Source: an uncultured Lachnospiraceae bacterium
GTDB taxonomy: Bacteria; Bacillota; Clostridia; Lachnospirales; Lachnospiraceae
Direction of reading: 5' to 3'
DNA length: 54,390 bases
Assembly: GCA_910577765.1 (NCBI GenBank)
Contig: CAJTOV010000010.1
Span: 1 to 54,390 of the forward strand
In this document: piece after piece, positions 43,557-51,972 of the stretch
Numbering within the stretch: position 1 is the stretch's first letter
How the letters are laid out: each line of letters begins with the position of its first letter
Program-made: the position numbers and the translations under genes
The notes under the pieces: generated by a model
Databases searched by the model: none
What the model saw: only the letters and a program-made list of their open reading frames with translations
Told to the model about the DNA's origin: nothing

Positions 43557-43632
43557 AGAATTGTCAGCCGCGGAAAACACAGATTTTCACGGCAGGGCAT
43601 AAAAAGAACCCAATGGAGGAAAGGGAAAGATT

Positions 43633-44748
43633 ATGAAGAAAAATCTGAAAAAAGTTTTGGCAGTAACCATGTGTGCACTGACGGTTGCATCCACAGCCGC
43701 ATGCTCGTCATCCTCTTCACCGGCGCCTGCCAGCACAGCAGCCGGCGACGCAGCCGGGACAACCGCAGCAGCCGGGGAATCCGGGGACAAGAAGGAAGAA
43801 CAGGCTCCCGCAGGTGCAGTGGAGTATTCCTTTGCCGTTCACCACAGCGGCGCCACTTCCCATCCCTATCAGCAGGGATCGGAATTCTGGAACGAGAAGC
43901 TGAAAGAATACTCCAACGGCACCATGGAGCTGGATATCTATCCTTCCAACCAGCTGGCAGCCGGTTCCAAGTCTATAGAAGGAACCGCCGCAGGCAGCAT
44001 TGATATCTTTATTGAGAACCCTATGAGTGTTTCCAACGTGGTTCCCTCTTTTGATGCGCTGAACATGCCCTATCTGTTTGACAGCGCGGAGCAGGCCTTT
44101 GCCATGATGAACACCGACGAGTGCAAAATCTTTGCCGAGGACTGTGAGGCCCAGGGAATCAAGCTTCTGGGATACTGGTACAACGGCTGGCGGAATGTCT
44201 CCAACTCCAAGCGCCCCATTGAGAAGGTGGAGGACTTAAAGGGACTGTCCATCCGGATCGCAGAGAGCCAGGTATTTGCTGACATGATGGAAGCCCTTGG
44301 CATGCAGGCGGTTCCCCTGGCCAACTCCGAAATCTTCACCGCACTCCAGATGGGTACGGTTGACGGCCAGGAGAATCCCCAGAACAACTACATCAACAAC
44401 AAGTACTTTGAGGTAAACCGCTACTTCTCCATGACCCGCCACGTATTCTCTGTGGAGCCGGTGGGCATGAACCTGGATCTGTGGAACTCTCTGACTGCCC
44501 AGCAGCAGGATGCCCTGATGAAATCCTTTGACGAGGCTGCCAAGTATCAGATTGAGCTGGCAAAGAAGACTGAGGAAGAACAGCTGGAGCAGGTGCTTGC
44601 CGAGGGCGCTGATATTGAGGTTACCTATATTGAGGATCTGTCCGGCTTCCAGAATGCAGTTGCCGGTGTGTATGACAAGTACAGAGAGACCGATCTGGGA
44701 CCCTATATTGAGGCTCTGGAGGCTGCCAAGGCAAAGGTGGGCAACTAA
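43633..44748 (+). CDS. dctP: TRAP transporter solute-binding lipoprotein, DctP family
   Basis: A 371-residue extracellular solute binder. A signal peptide ends in lipobox STAAC (Cys about 24), followed by a Ser/Ala/Pro linker. The mature part has YSFAVHHSGATSHPYQQG and the family region LKGLSIRIAESQVFADMMEAL with the conserved Arg that binds a carboxylate, and MGTVDGQENP. TRAP systems import organic acids such as C4-dicarboxylates or sugar acids with a sodium gradient. The gene follows GGAGGAAAGG. The exact ligand cannot be read from sequence. Confidence 0.92.
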   Translation: MKKNLKKVLAVTMCALTVASTAACSSSSSPAPASTAAGDAAGTTAAAGESGDKKEEQAPAGAVEYSFAVHHSGATSHPYQQGSEFWNEKLKEYSNGTMELDIYPSNQLAAGSKSIEGTAAGSIDIFIENPMSVSNVVPSFDALNMPYLFDSAEQAFAMMNTDECKIFAEDCEAQGIKLLGYWYNGWRNVSNSKRPIEKVEDLKGLSIRIAESQVFADMMEALGMQAVPLANSEIFTALQMGTVDGQENPQNNYINNKYFEVNRYFSMTRHVFSVEPVGMNLDLWNSLTAQQQDALMKSFDEAAKYQIELAKKTEEEQLEQVLAEGADIEVTYIEDLSGFQNAVAGVYDKYRETDLGPYIEALEAAKAKVGN

Positions 44749-44764
44749 TTCCTATGTCAATGTT

Positions 44765-44869
44765 TAACCGGTTACGGATCGTGGTGCAGCTATGAACCGC
44801 GGCAACAGTCCAGGGTGCACCCGGACTGTTGCAAACCGTAACGTAAGCCGGGCTTCACCGCTCGGCTTA
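44765..44869 (+). promoter_or_regulatory. Palindrome and hairpins in the dctP-dctQ gap
   Basis: TAACCGGTTA (44765-44774) is a perfect palindrome. GCAACAGTCC (44802-44811) pairs with GGACTGTTGC (44823-44832) with an inner GGGTGCACCC stem, and TAAGCCG (44844-44850) pairs with CGGCTTA (44863-44869). No T-run follows, so these may stabilise dctP mRNA to make more binding protein than permease. Confidence 0.6.
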
Positions 44870-44898
44870 AATCATTTAAGGAGGGATCAACGGTCTAT

Positions 44899-45426
44899 AT
44901 GAAAGTATTCGATTATGTATTTAAGCTTATGGATAAGCTTGCCTTTGCCGGCGCCGCCGTGTCCGTAGGCGGTATGCTGTTCTGCGTCACTTTGCAGGTG
45001 GTTGCCAGAATGACGGCACTGTCTGCCAACTGGACCACCGAATTAAGCCAGTACTTCTTCCTCTGGGGCACCACTTTTGCCAGCTATATTGCTGCCAGAA
45101 GAGGAAAGCTCATCGGTGTGGAGCTGATCCAGAACCAGATGGCTCCCCTGGTAAAACGGATCATGAAGTTTTTAAGCTGGGCTGCCTGTGCATTCTTTTA
45201 CGCCCTGGTTATCTACTACTGCTTTGCCCAGCTTCCCAAGCTTATGGGACAGACCACACCGATCCTAAAGTGGTCCATGGGCATGATCTACATTGTCATG
45301 ATGGCAGGGTTGTGTATGCTTACTGTTTACAGTGTTTATCTGGCCCTGGAGCAGCTGGTGAAAAAGCCGGAGGCTGACAGCGGAAAAGAAAAGACAATGG
45401 AAGAAATCTTAGAGGAGGTGGAATAA
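44899..45426 (+). CDS. dctQ: TRAP transporter small permease, DctQ family
   Basis: A 175-residue membrane protein with four hydrophobic helices, usual for DctQ. ELSQYFFLWGTTFASYIAARRGKLIGVELI in the middle is the family signature. It partners DctM. The C-terminal tail is acidic (EEILEEVE). The stop is directly followed by the DctM start, so the two are coupled. The ATG at 44899 follows AAGGAGGGATC. Confidence 0.92.
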   Translation: MKVFDYVFKLMDKLAFAGAAVSVGGMLFCVTLQVVARMTALSANWTTELSQYFFLWGTTFASYIAARRGKLIGVELIQNQMAPLVKRIMKFLSWAACAFFYALVIYYCFAQLPKLMGQTTPILKWSMGMIYIVMMAGLCMLTVYSVYLALEQLVKKPEADSGKEKTMEEILEEVE

Positions 45427-46716
45427 ATGGTACTCTGGCTGTTTGGTACGTTCTGTGTACTCCTGCTGATCGGCACCCCCATTGCGGCAAGCCTGGGGCT
45501 GGCCGCTGTGGTCACCATCATTATGGGAGGCATCCGCATGAACATGGTGGTGGTCGCCCAGACGCTGTTTGCAGGCATGACTTCCTACCAGCTTATGGCG
45601 ATTCCGCTGTTTATTCTGTGCGGCAACCTGATGGGAGACGGCGGACTCAGCAAAAAGCTGGTTGACTTTATCAATCTGTTCTTCCGCCGCTTTAAGGGGG
45701 GAATGGCCTATGTGACCATTGCGGCCAGCGCCTTCTTCGCAGCCATCTCCGGCTCTTCCCCGGCCACCACAGCCGCCATCGGAGGCATCATGGCCCCCGA
45801 GATGCAGAAGAACGGATACGACGAGGATTTCAGCCTGGCTACCGCAGCAGCGGCAGGCACCCTGGGACAGATCATTCCTCCCAGCGTGGGCATGGTCTCC
45901 TATGCGGTTCTGGCAGAGGTTTCCGTAGGCACCCTGTTCCTGACCGGCTTCGGACCGGGCCTTCTCATGGCGGTTCTGATGATGGCCTATGCCCATATGT
46001 ATGTAAAGAACCATGATATTACCGTAACGGCAGAAAAGGTTACTGCCAAAGAAGCCATTGCCACTTTCTTCGGAAGCATCTGGGCGCTGATTATGCCCCT
46101 GATCATTCTGGGCGGTATTTACAGCGGTATCTTTACACCTACGGAAAGCGGCGCCATTGCCTGTGTATACGGTCTGGTCTGCGGCAAATGGATCTATAAG
46201 AACCTGAAATGGAGTGATATCCCCAGAATCCTGGTAAATACCGCCGTAGGTGCCGGCACCATCATGCTGATTCTGGGCAGCGTACAGTGCTTCAGTGTGG
46301 TTCTGACCAGAGGACATATTCCCCAGCTCGTGGCAGACGCCATGCTCAGTGTCACCACCAACAAATACATCCTGCTGCTTCTGTTCAACATCCTGCTTTT
46401 GTTTGCCGGCATGTTCTTAAATGCGGTTTCGGCCATTGCACTGTTCACACCGATTCTGCTTCCGGTGTTAAAAAGCGTAGGCGTGGACCCCTACCTGGTT
46501 GGCATCGTCATGATCGTGAACCTGGGCATCGGCATGATCACCCCGCCGGTAGGCAACTGTCTGTATGTGGCCTGCGGCATGAGTAAGAACATGAGCTTTG
46601 AGCAGATTTCCAAGGCATGTATGCCCTATATTATTGCCCTGACCATTGCCCTGCTTCTGATTACCTATGTAGAGCCCATTGCCATGGGTCTGGTATGGCT
46701 TCTGGGCGCCAAGTGA
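45427..46716 (+). CDS. dctM: TRAP transporter large permease, DctM family
   Basis: A 429-residue permease with about twelve hydrophobic helices. FAAISGSSPATTAAIGGIM and IIPPSVGMVSYAVLAEVSVG in the middle and GIGMITPPVGNCLYVACG near the end are the DctM motifs that bind sodium and substrate. With DctP and DctQ it completes a TRAP importer. The start follows GAGGAGGTGGAA inside the dctQ end. It converges on the next kinase gene. Confidence 0.95.
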   Translation: MVLWLFGTFCVLLLIGTPIAASLGLAAVVTIIMGGIRMNMVVVAQTLFAGMTSYQLMAIPLFILCGNLMGDGGLSKKLVDFINLFFRRFKGGMAYVTIAASAFFAAISGSSPATTAAIGGIMAPEMQKNGYDEDFSLATAAAAGTLGQIIPPSVGMVSYAVLAEVSVGTLFLTGFGPGLLMAVLMMAYAHMYVKNHDITVTAEKVTAKEAIATFFGSIWALIMPLIILGGIYSGIFTPTESGAIACVYGLVCGKWIYKNLKWSDIPRILVNTAVGAGTIMLILGSVQCFSVVLTRGHIPQLVADAMLSVTTNKYILLLLFNILLLFAGMFLNAVSAIALFTPILLPVLKSVGVDPYLVGIVMIVNLGIGMITPPVGNCLYVACGMSKNMSFEQISKACMPYIIALTIALLLITYVEPIAMGLVWLLGAK

Positions 46717-46785
46717 CGGTTCCTGCATCCCAGGCCCCGGAACGTCTGCGGTCTGCCGGCTCTGGGGGCCTGTTCCTGCCTGGTC

Positions 46786-49377
46786 CTACTCCTGCCTGGA
46801 CCGGAAGCGGCTCATGACCCGGAACATTTTCCGGATGTCCACCGGCTTGGCCAGATGTTCGTTCATGCCGGCAGCCTTTGCCATGGTAATATCCTCTTCA
46901 AAGGTATTGGCTGACAAGGCAATAATGGGCACGGTCCGGGCATCCGGCCGGTCCAGGCCGCGGATCACACGGGCGGCCTCATATCCGCTCATAACCGGCA
47001 TCATCAGGTCCATAAGCACACAGTCAAAGGTGCCCGGAGCCGATGCTGCGAAGGCATCCACGGCTGCTTTTCCGTCGTTGGCGGTCACGGTGTGTGCTCC
47101 TGCTTCCCGGAGCATGAACTCTACGATTTCACAGTTGATCTCATTGTCCTCCACCAGGAGAACACGCATTCCGGCAATATCATCCCGGACATTCCGCTCT
47201 TCATCCCCGGACCGGGTATTTTCTGTCTCCTGGATGCCCAGGGGCAGGGTGATACGGAAGATACTTCCCCTGCCCACCTGGCTTTCCAGGTCAATGGTGC
47301 CCTTCATCTGGTCTGCCAGCTTCTTGGCAATGGACATCCCAAGCCCGGCCCCGTGGTAGTGGGTCCTTGCATCCTGGTGTTCCTGGGTAAAGGGCTCAAA
47401 AATATGGTTCTGGAAGTCCTCCCCGATGCCGATCCCGGTATCTTCCACCACAAAGCAGAAGGTTGCCGTCTGATCCTGGCAGCCGGTCTCTTCTGCCCTT
47501 ATGAATACGGAACCGTGAGGCCGGTTGTATTTGATGGCATTGTCCATGACATTCATAAGGATCTTTCTTAAATGCAGCGGATTCCCGGTGACCCCGGGGT
47601 GTTTTAAGTCCGTCTCCTTCAGTACCAGACGGATGCCCCTGGCCTCCGCCTGGGCGGACAGGATAGCCACACAGTCTTTCAGTGTATCCGGAAGATCAAA
47701 GGGTTCCTCCACCACCGCCGGTCTTCCGCTTTCCAGCTTGCTGACCTGGAGTACGTCGTTGACCAGGGACAGCAGGTGCTCTGTGGACACACGGATTTTC
47801 TGCCGGCATGTCTTCTGCTGCTCCTGGTCATCCGGGCTTTTCTCCATAATGGCCAGCATTCCCAGGATTCCGTTAATAGGCGTGCGCAGGTCGTGGGACA
47901 TGTGGGAGAGGAATTCGCTTTTGGCCGAGTTTGCCCGTCTGACCTTTTCCAGCAGTTCCATAATGGCCTGCTCCTGCTTCTTCCTGGTGACCATGGTATC
48001 GGTAATGTCCTGGTGGTATCCGTTAAGACTGACGCCTGTTTTCTTAAATGTCCGGTCCGGCACGCCGCCGCAGCGGACGTAAATCTTCCCAAGCTCCGGA
48101 TGATTCCAGGGATAGATCACCTCGGAGCGCCCGGATTCCAGGATCTCCCGCACCGATTCCTGGACCATGGACACATAGTCCGGCTCAATGTGGTCAAACC
48201 AGTGGCGGTAGCATTCTTCCGGCCCGGTTTCCTCCGGGACTCCCAGGAGAATCCGCATGGTACGGTCCGCATACATCCTGGGCTGGCAGCCTTCCTCCAG
48301 CTCAATGGTCCAGATCCCGGTCCTGGCTCCCTCCAGAATATCCTCCAGACTCTGCCTTGCCTCCAGTTTGTTCTTCTCTTCCTGCTCCACCACCGCATTT
48401 ACATCCCGCTGGGCAAAGATGGCACAGTTCTCAAGCTCGGTCTTCTCCGTGGCGGAAAAATGAAGCTCCAGGTGTTTCAGTCCATGGGAACCGTCCTTTT
48501 CCTGATACCGGACATAGAACTTCTTTCTGGTGCGAAGCTGCCCCAGCACATAGTCTTTCCTGGTCACGGCCCTGAGCCGTTCCTGGTCCCTGGGAACCAC
48601 ATACCGGGCAATGTACTGCTCCATGGCTGCCTCATAGCCCTCCCCGAAGCCCACGGCCCAGTCCATACTCATCCGCCCGCTGTCCCGGTATACTTCACAT
48701 TTCCCGGTATCCAGGCTTACCTGGTAAATACCCAGATAGTCCACGCTGAGGGCATGGAGCACATTGTAGCTGCGCTTCTGGAGCTGCCGGACCAGATTGC
48801 GCCGTTTCAGGGAGGATACGATAAAGTATGCCGCCGTCTGAAGCATATTGGATGCGTATTCCAGGGACTTGACCGGAGGGTTATCCACACCGTAAAAGCC
48901 AATGACCTGTTTCCTGTCATAAAGGGGAACCACCACAAGGGAATGGATTCCCTGCCGCTTCAGATTCTCATATTGCAGCGGTTCTGTCTCCCGGATCTGC
49001 TCCACGCTCTCAATGACAATATGCCGTCCGATACCAAAATTCCGGTACCAGCTTGCACACACCTGGGGAGGGACGTTCTGAAGATTCTCTTTCTCCGGCT
49101 CCACTCCTTCTGCCACCCACTCATAGGTGTTGTCGTCGCCGCCGGACCGGTTCTGTTCAAATATATAGGTCCGTTCCCCATTAAGCGCCTTTCCCAGATG
49201 CTCCAGCAGTACCTCCAGGGACTGGTCCGGGGTCTCCTCCAGCAGGGCAACCCGAAGGCCCTCATTGATGACAGCCTCCAGATTCTGAACGCTCTGCATG
49301 CTGCTGTGATGGCCATGGCCTCCATCCACCGGCGCATCTTTAACGTTCTCTTTAAAAACCGCCCTTAAACTATCCAT
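46786..49377 (-). CDS. Cytoplasmic GAF-domain hybrid histidine kinase with one receiver
   Basis: An 863-residue protein with no membrane helix. A GAF domain lies at about 30-190 (LEVLLEHLGKALNGERTYIFEQ, GFYGVDNPP), a further sensor region at about 205-335, a PAS-like segment at about 345-460, then HisKA with MSHDLRTP (His495), HATPase, and REC near 745-860 (LMDLMMP). It therefore senses a cytoplasmic signal, unlike the three membrane kinases. The ATG at 49377 follows GGAGGATAGGAG; another ATG lies at 49392. It converges on dctM. Confidence 0.88.
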   Translation of the reverse strand: MDSLRAVFKENVKDAPVDGGHGHHSSMQSVQNLEAVINEGLRVALLEETPDQSLEVLLEHLGKALNGERTYIFEQNRSGGDDNTYEWVAEGVEPEKENLQNVPPQVCASWYRNFGIGRHIVIESVEQIRETEPLQYENLKRQGIHSLVVVPLYDRKQVIGFYGVDNPPVKSLEYASNMLQTAAYFIVSSLKRRNLVRQLQKRSYNVLHALSVDYLGIYQVSLDTGKCEVYRDSGRMSMDWAVGFGEGYEAAMEQYIARYVVPRDQERLRAVTRKDYVLGQLRTRKKFYVRYQEKDGSHGLKHLELHFSATEKTELENCAIFAQRDVNAVVEQEEKNKLEARQSLEDILEGARTGIWTIELEEGCQPRMYADRTMRILLGVPEETGPEECYRHWFDHIEPDYVSMVQESVREILESGRSEVIYPWNHPELGKIYVRCGGVPDRTFKKTGVSLNGYHQDITDTMVTRKKQEQAIMELLEKVRRANSAKSEFLSHMSHDLRTPINGILGMLAIMEKSPDDQEQQKTCRQKIRVSTEHLLSLVNDVLQVSKLESGRPAVVEEPFDLPDTLKDCVAILSAQAEARGIRLVLKETDLKHPGVTGNPLHLRKILMNVMDNAIKYNRPHGSVFIRAEETGCQDQTATFCFVVEDTGIGIGEDFQNHIFEPFTQEHQDARTHYHGAGLGMSIAKKLADQMKGTIDLESQVGRGSIFRITLPLGIQETENTRSGDEERNVRDDIAGMRVLLVEDNEINCEIVEFMLREAGAHTVTANDGKAAVDAFAASAPGTFDCVLMDLMMPVMSGYEAARVIRGLDRPDARTVPIIALSANTFEEDITMAKAAGMNEHLAKPVDIRKMFRVMSRFRSRQE

Positions 49378-49489
49378 ACTCCTATCCTCCATAGACCGAT
49401 TTCCGGGTATTGCTGACCGTCATTTGTTCCGCTACAGACCGCCGGCCGGACCCGGTTCGGGGCGGTTACTTCATACGGATATAGGAATG

Positions 49490-49498
49490 ATTATATCA
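49490..49498 (-). promoter_or_regulatory. Extended -10 promoter of the GAF kinase
   Basis: On the minus strand TGATATAAT, an extended -10, lies about 110 bp before the kinase start; the -35 (TTTTCA) is poor. Confidence 0.5.
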
Positions 49499-49529
49499 TT
49501 AATAGGTGCGTATGAAAAGGGAAATCTGT

Positions 49530-49724
49530 CTATGAAATCATTTGCGGTTCTTTGTCAATGAATTTGCCCTGGTCAAACTTAAGGAATGTCTTTCCCACAG
49601 CCTTGTCATGCCAGGTTTTATAAATATTGCACTGTTCCATGGCGGAAAAGATGTGGATCAACCCTTCGGTCCTTCCGGTTTCCTGAATGATTTCCCGAAT
49701 CCGGTCATCCTTGCGGAGCCCCAA
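49530..49724 (-). pseudogene. Relic of an unnamed transposase-like or conserved gene
   Basis: A 64-codon frame reading RIREIIQETGRTEGLIHIFSAMEQCNIYKTWHDK, then GKTFLKFDQGKFIDKEP. From memory, it resembles the N-terminal part of a widespread uncharacterised protein in which the GK is followed by a run of aromatic residues before FID; that run is missing here and the rest of the protein is absent. It sits in a 378-bp gap between the GAF kinase and the LysR gene, has no good ribosome site, and is probably decayed. Confidence 0.35.
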
Positions 49725-49755
49725 GAATTACAAAAGCCTTTCCGGTTTATCCGGG

Positions 49756-50619
49756 TCAGGGTGCCACATTCCCATGGGAAATAATCTTTTCTACAAACAA
49801 CGCGACCTGGGGCAATTCCAGATATTCCTTACGGTAAAGGATATAAGAGTTTCTGAGAAACGGCGTTCCATCCTGATAAATGATGGGCTTTTTTACGCCC
49901 TGGAAATGATCCAGGCACACCTCCGGCAAAATCGCCCAGCCCAGCCCGGCCTTCACCAGTTCAAGGGTTGTGGTGATGTTATCAATATAGACTTGATTCT
50001 GAGGGTTCAGCCTGTTCTCATCAAACCATCTCTGAATCCCTGCCCGAAAGGCTTCCTCGGAGCTTCTTCTTAAATAGTTTCTCTGATTCAGGGAAGGAAT
50101 GTCAAACTCCTCCAGAGAAACGACACACACAGACTCCTGGTTAAACAGCCGGCATCCCGCGTCCCATTTATATTCTCCCCTCAATACGGCCAGGGAAATT
50201 TCTTTGTTCATAAATATGGGATAAAGGCTCTGGCTCTGTGTGGTTCTGATATCCACCTTCACCTTTGGATACTGACATAAAAATTCTTTCAGGACCTTTG
50301 CCAGCCGGTATTGGGCGTAATTAATGGATAATCCGATTTTCACGGTTCCACCCACATAGCCGGAGTTAATATCCAGGTAGGTTCGCACAGATTGGAACGT
50401 TTCGGATAACTCCCGGATCTTTGGCAGTATTCCTTCTGCCAGAGGTGTAAAGATCACACCGTTCCTGGAGCGGATCAAAAGCTGAACCCCCAGTTCTTCC
50501 TCCAGCGCTTTCACCCGCCGTGTCAATGCCGGCTGAGTCGTGTGGAGCCTTTCAGCCGCCTTTGTGATATTTTTATACTGGTTAAGCTTCAAAAGCAATT
50601 CCAGATCCTGCTCACTCAT
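49756..50619 (-). CDS. LysR-family transcriptional regulator
   Basis: A 287-residue LysR protein. The N-terminal winged helix-turn-helix (about residues 2-60) reads KNITKAAERLHTTQPALTRRVKALEEELGVQLLIR; the remaining 220 residues form the two-lobed effector domain. The start follows GGAGGAGAAAA. It is divergent from the prpF-like gene with 223 bp between the starts, the classical arrangement for a LysR regulator of the adjacent operon. It likely responds to the acid imported by the CitMHS gene (inference). Confidence 0.92.
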   Translation of the reverse strand: MSEQDLELLLKLNQYKNITKAAERLHTTQPALTRRVKALEEELGVQLLIRSRNGVIFTPLAEGILPKIRELSETFQSVRTYLDINSGYVGGTVKIGLSINYAQYRLAKVLKEFLCQYPKVKVDIRTTQSQSLYPIFMNKEISLAVLRGEYKWDAGCRLFNQESVCVVSLEEFDIPSLNQRNYLRRSSEEAFRAGIQRWFDENRLNPQNQVYIDNITTTLELVKAGLGWAILPEVCLDHFQGVKKPIIYQDGTPFLRNSYILYRKEYLELPQVALFVEKIISHGNVAP

Positions 50620-50668
50620 AGAATTTTCTCCTCCGTTCTCGTAGTTTAGGGCTGTCTGTATAGGCTAA

Positions 50669-50697
50669 AGTATATCATGGCATCCAGTGGCCCTCAA
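50669..50697 (-). promoter_or_regulatory. Promoter of the LysR gene
   Basis: On the minus strand TTGAGG (50697-50692) and TATACT (50674-50669) are separated by 17 bp, 50 bp upstream of the LysR start. Confidence 0.7.
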
Positions 50698-50753
50698 GGC
50701 AATTTTCTTCTTTTCATAACAAAAACACATGGAATATTATAATATATTATCAT

Positions 50754-50810
50754 TTTACAGCATGGAAAAATTCTGATATGATAAGGCCATCATAATAAAA
50801 ATCCGGATTT
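50754..50810 (+). promoter_or_regulatory. Promoter and palindromic site of the prpF-CitMHS operon
   Basis: TTTACA (50754-50759) and TATGAT (50777-50782) have a 17-bp spacer. A perfect 12-bp palindrome AAATCCGGATTT (50799-50810) lies just downstream of the expected start, a possible operator. Confidence 0.65.
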
Positions 50811-50842
50811 GATATGAAAAATCGAAAAACGAGGAATTGCAT

Positions 50843-51961
50843 ATGAAACGATATCCATGTGTCTATATGAGAGGCGGGACCAGCAAAGCCGTTTATTTCC
50901 ATGAAAAGGATCTTCCTGATGACAAAGAAAAGTGGCCGGAACTGTTTTTAAAGGTTATGGGAACGCCTGATAAAAAACAGATTGACGGAATCGGGGGAGC
51001 CCATCCCACTACCAGCAAGATAGCCGTGATCGCCCCCTCCCGCCGAAAGGATTGCGATGTGGATTATACCTTTTTTCAGGTGGGCGTGGACTCAGCCGTA
51101 GTAGAATCCCATGCCAACTGCGGCAATATCTCCTGTGGAGTGGGGCCTTTTGCCATTGATGAGGGACTGGTACCGGCCACAGAACCTGTAACGGTTGTCA
51201 AGATCTATAATACCAATACCAAGAAGATCATTGAGGAGCATGTCAGGGTAAAAAACGGAAAATCCATGACGGTTGGAGATACGGCGGTTACCGGCGTTCC
51301 AGGAACCGGTTCCGGAATTGATGTTTATTTTCAAAATCCGGGCGGAGCTTCTACTGGAAAATTATTTCCCACCGGAAACAAGAAGGATCTTCTCCGGCCG
51401 GAACATTATCCTCCCGTGGAAGTCACCATGATCGACTGTTCCAATCCCGTTGTCTTCATCCAGGCTGCTGATTTAGGGCTTGGCGGCTCCGAAATCGTGG
51501 AGTTCGTCACAAATCAAAGTATTCTGGACCATGTGGAAGCGATTCGCGGCTGCGCGGCAGCGGCATTCGGGTTCGTTAATGACCCGAAAGACGCCAGACA
51601 TCTGTCTCTTTCCGTGCCGAAAGTATCCATCATATCCTCTCCCCATGATTATGTGGGGGCCCACGGGGAGCTGGTACCGGCGGAGACTATGAATATCTGT
51701 TCCCGGGTAATCTCCGTAGGTTCTTTTCATAAGACTCACCCCATTACTGTGGGAATCGCCACTGCCTCCGCTGCTTCTATTCCGGGAACCATTGTGTGGA
51801 ATGCGGCGAAAGCCCCGCAAGAGAAAGGTATCTTTTATATCGGGCATCCCTATGGAATTATGCCTATAAAACTGGAGATGGATGGGGAACACGTGGTAAA
51901 AGGTGGTACGGTACGGACCGCCAGACGGATCATGGACGGATATATCTATATCAATGACTAA
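50843..51961 (+). CDS. PrpF/AcnD-accessory-family isomerase
   Basis: A 372-residue cytoplasmic protein of the PrpF family, which isomerises double bonds in acids such as aconitate, methylaconitate, methylitaconate or 4-oxalomesaconate. YMRGGTSKAVYF at the start holds the conserved Lys, and ESHANCGNISCGVG the Cys region; the diaminopimelate-epimerase-like fold repeats once. The ATG at 50843 follows GAGGAATTGC. Length is normal. It is followed 11 bp later by a CitMHS transporter, suggesting use of a tricarboxylate-type acid (inference). No propionate or aconitase genes are nearby. Confidence 0.88.
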   Translation: MKRYPCVYMRGGTSKAVYFHEKDLPDDKEKWPELFLKVMGTPDKKQIDGIGGAHPTTSKIAVIAPSRRKDCDVDYTFFQVGVDSAVVESHANCGNISCGVGPFAIDEGLVPATEPVTVVKIYNTNTKKIIEEHVRVKNGKSMTVGDTAVTGVPGTGSGIDVYFQNPGGASTGKLFPTGNKKDLLRPEHYPPVEVTMIDCSNPVVFIQAADLGLGGSEIVEFVTNQSILDHVEAIRGCAAAAFGFVNDPKDARHLSLSVPKVSIISSPHDYVGAHGELVPAETMNICSRVISVGSFHKTHPITVGIATASAASIPGTIVWNAAKAPQEKGIFYIGHPYGIMPIKLEMDGEHVVKGGTVRTARRIMDGYIYIND

Positions 51962-51972
51962 GGAGAATGGTT

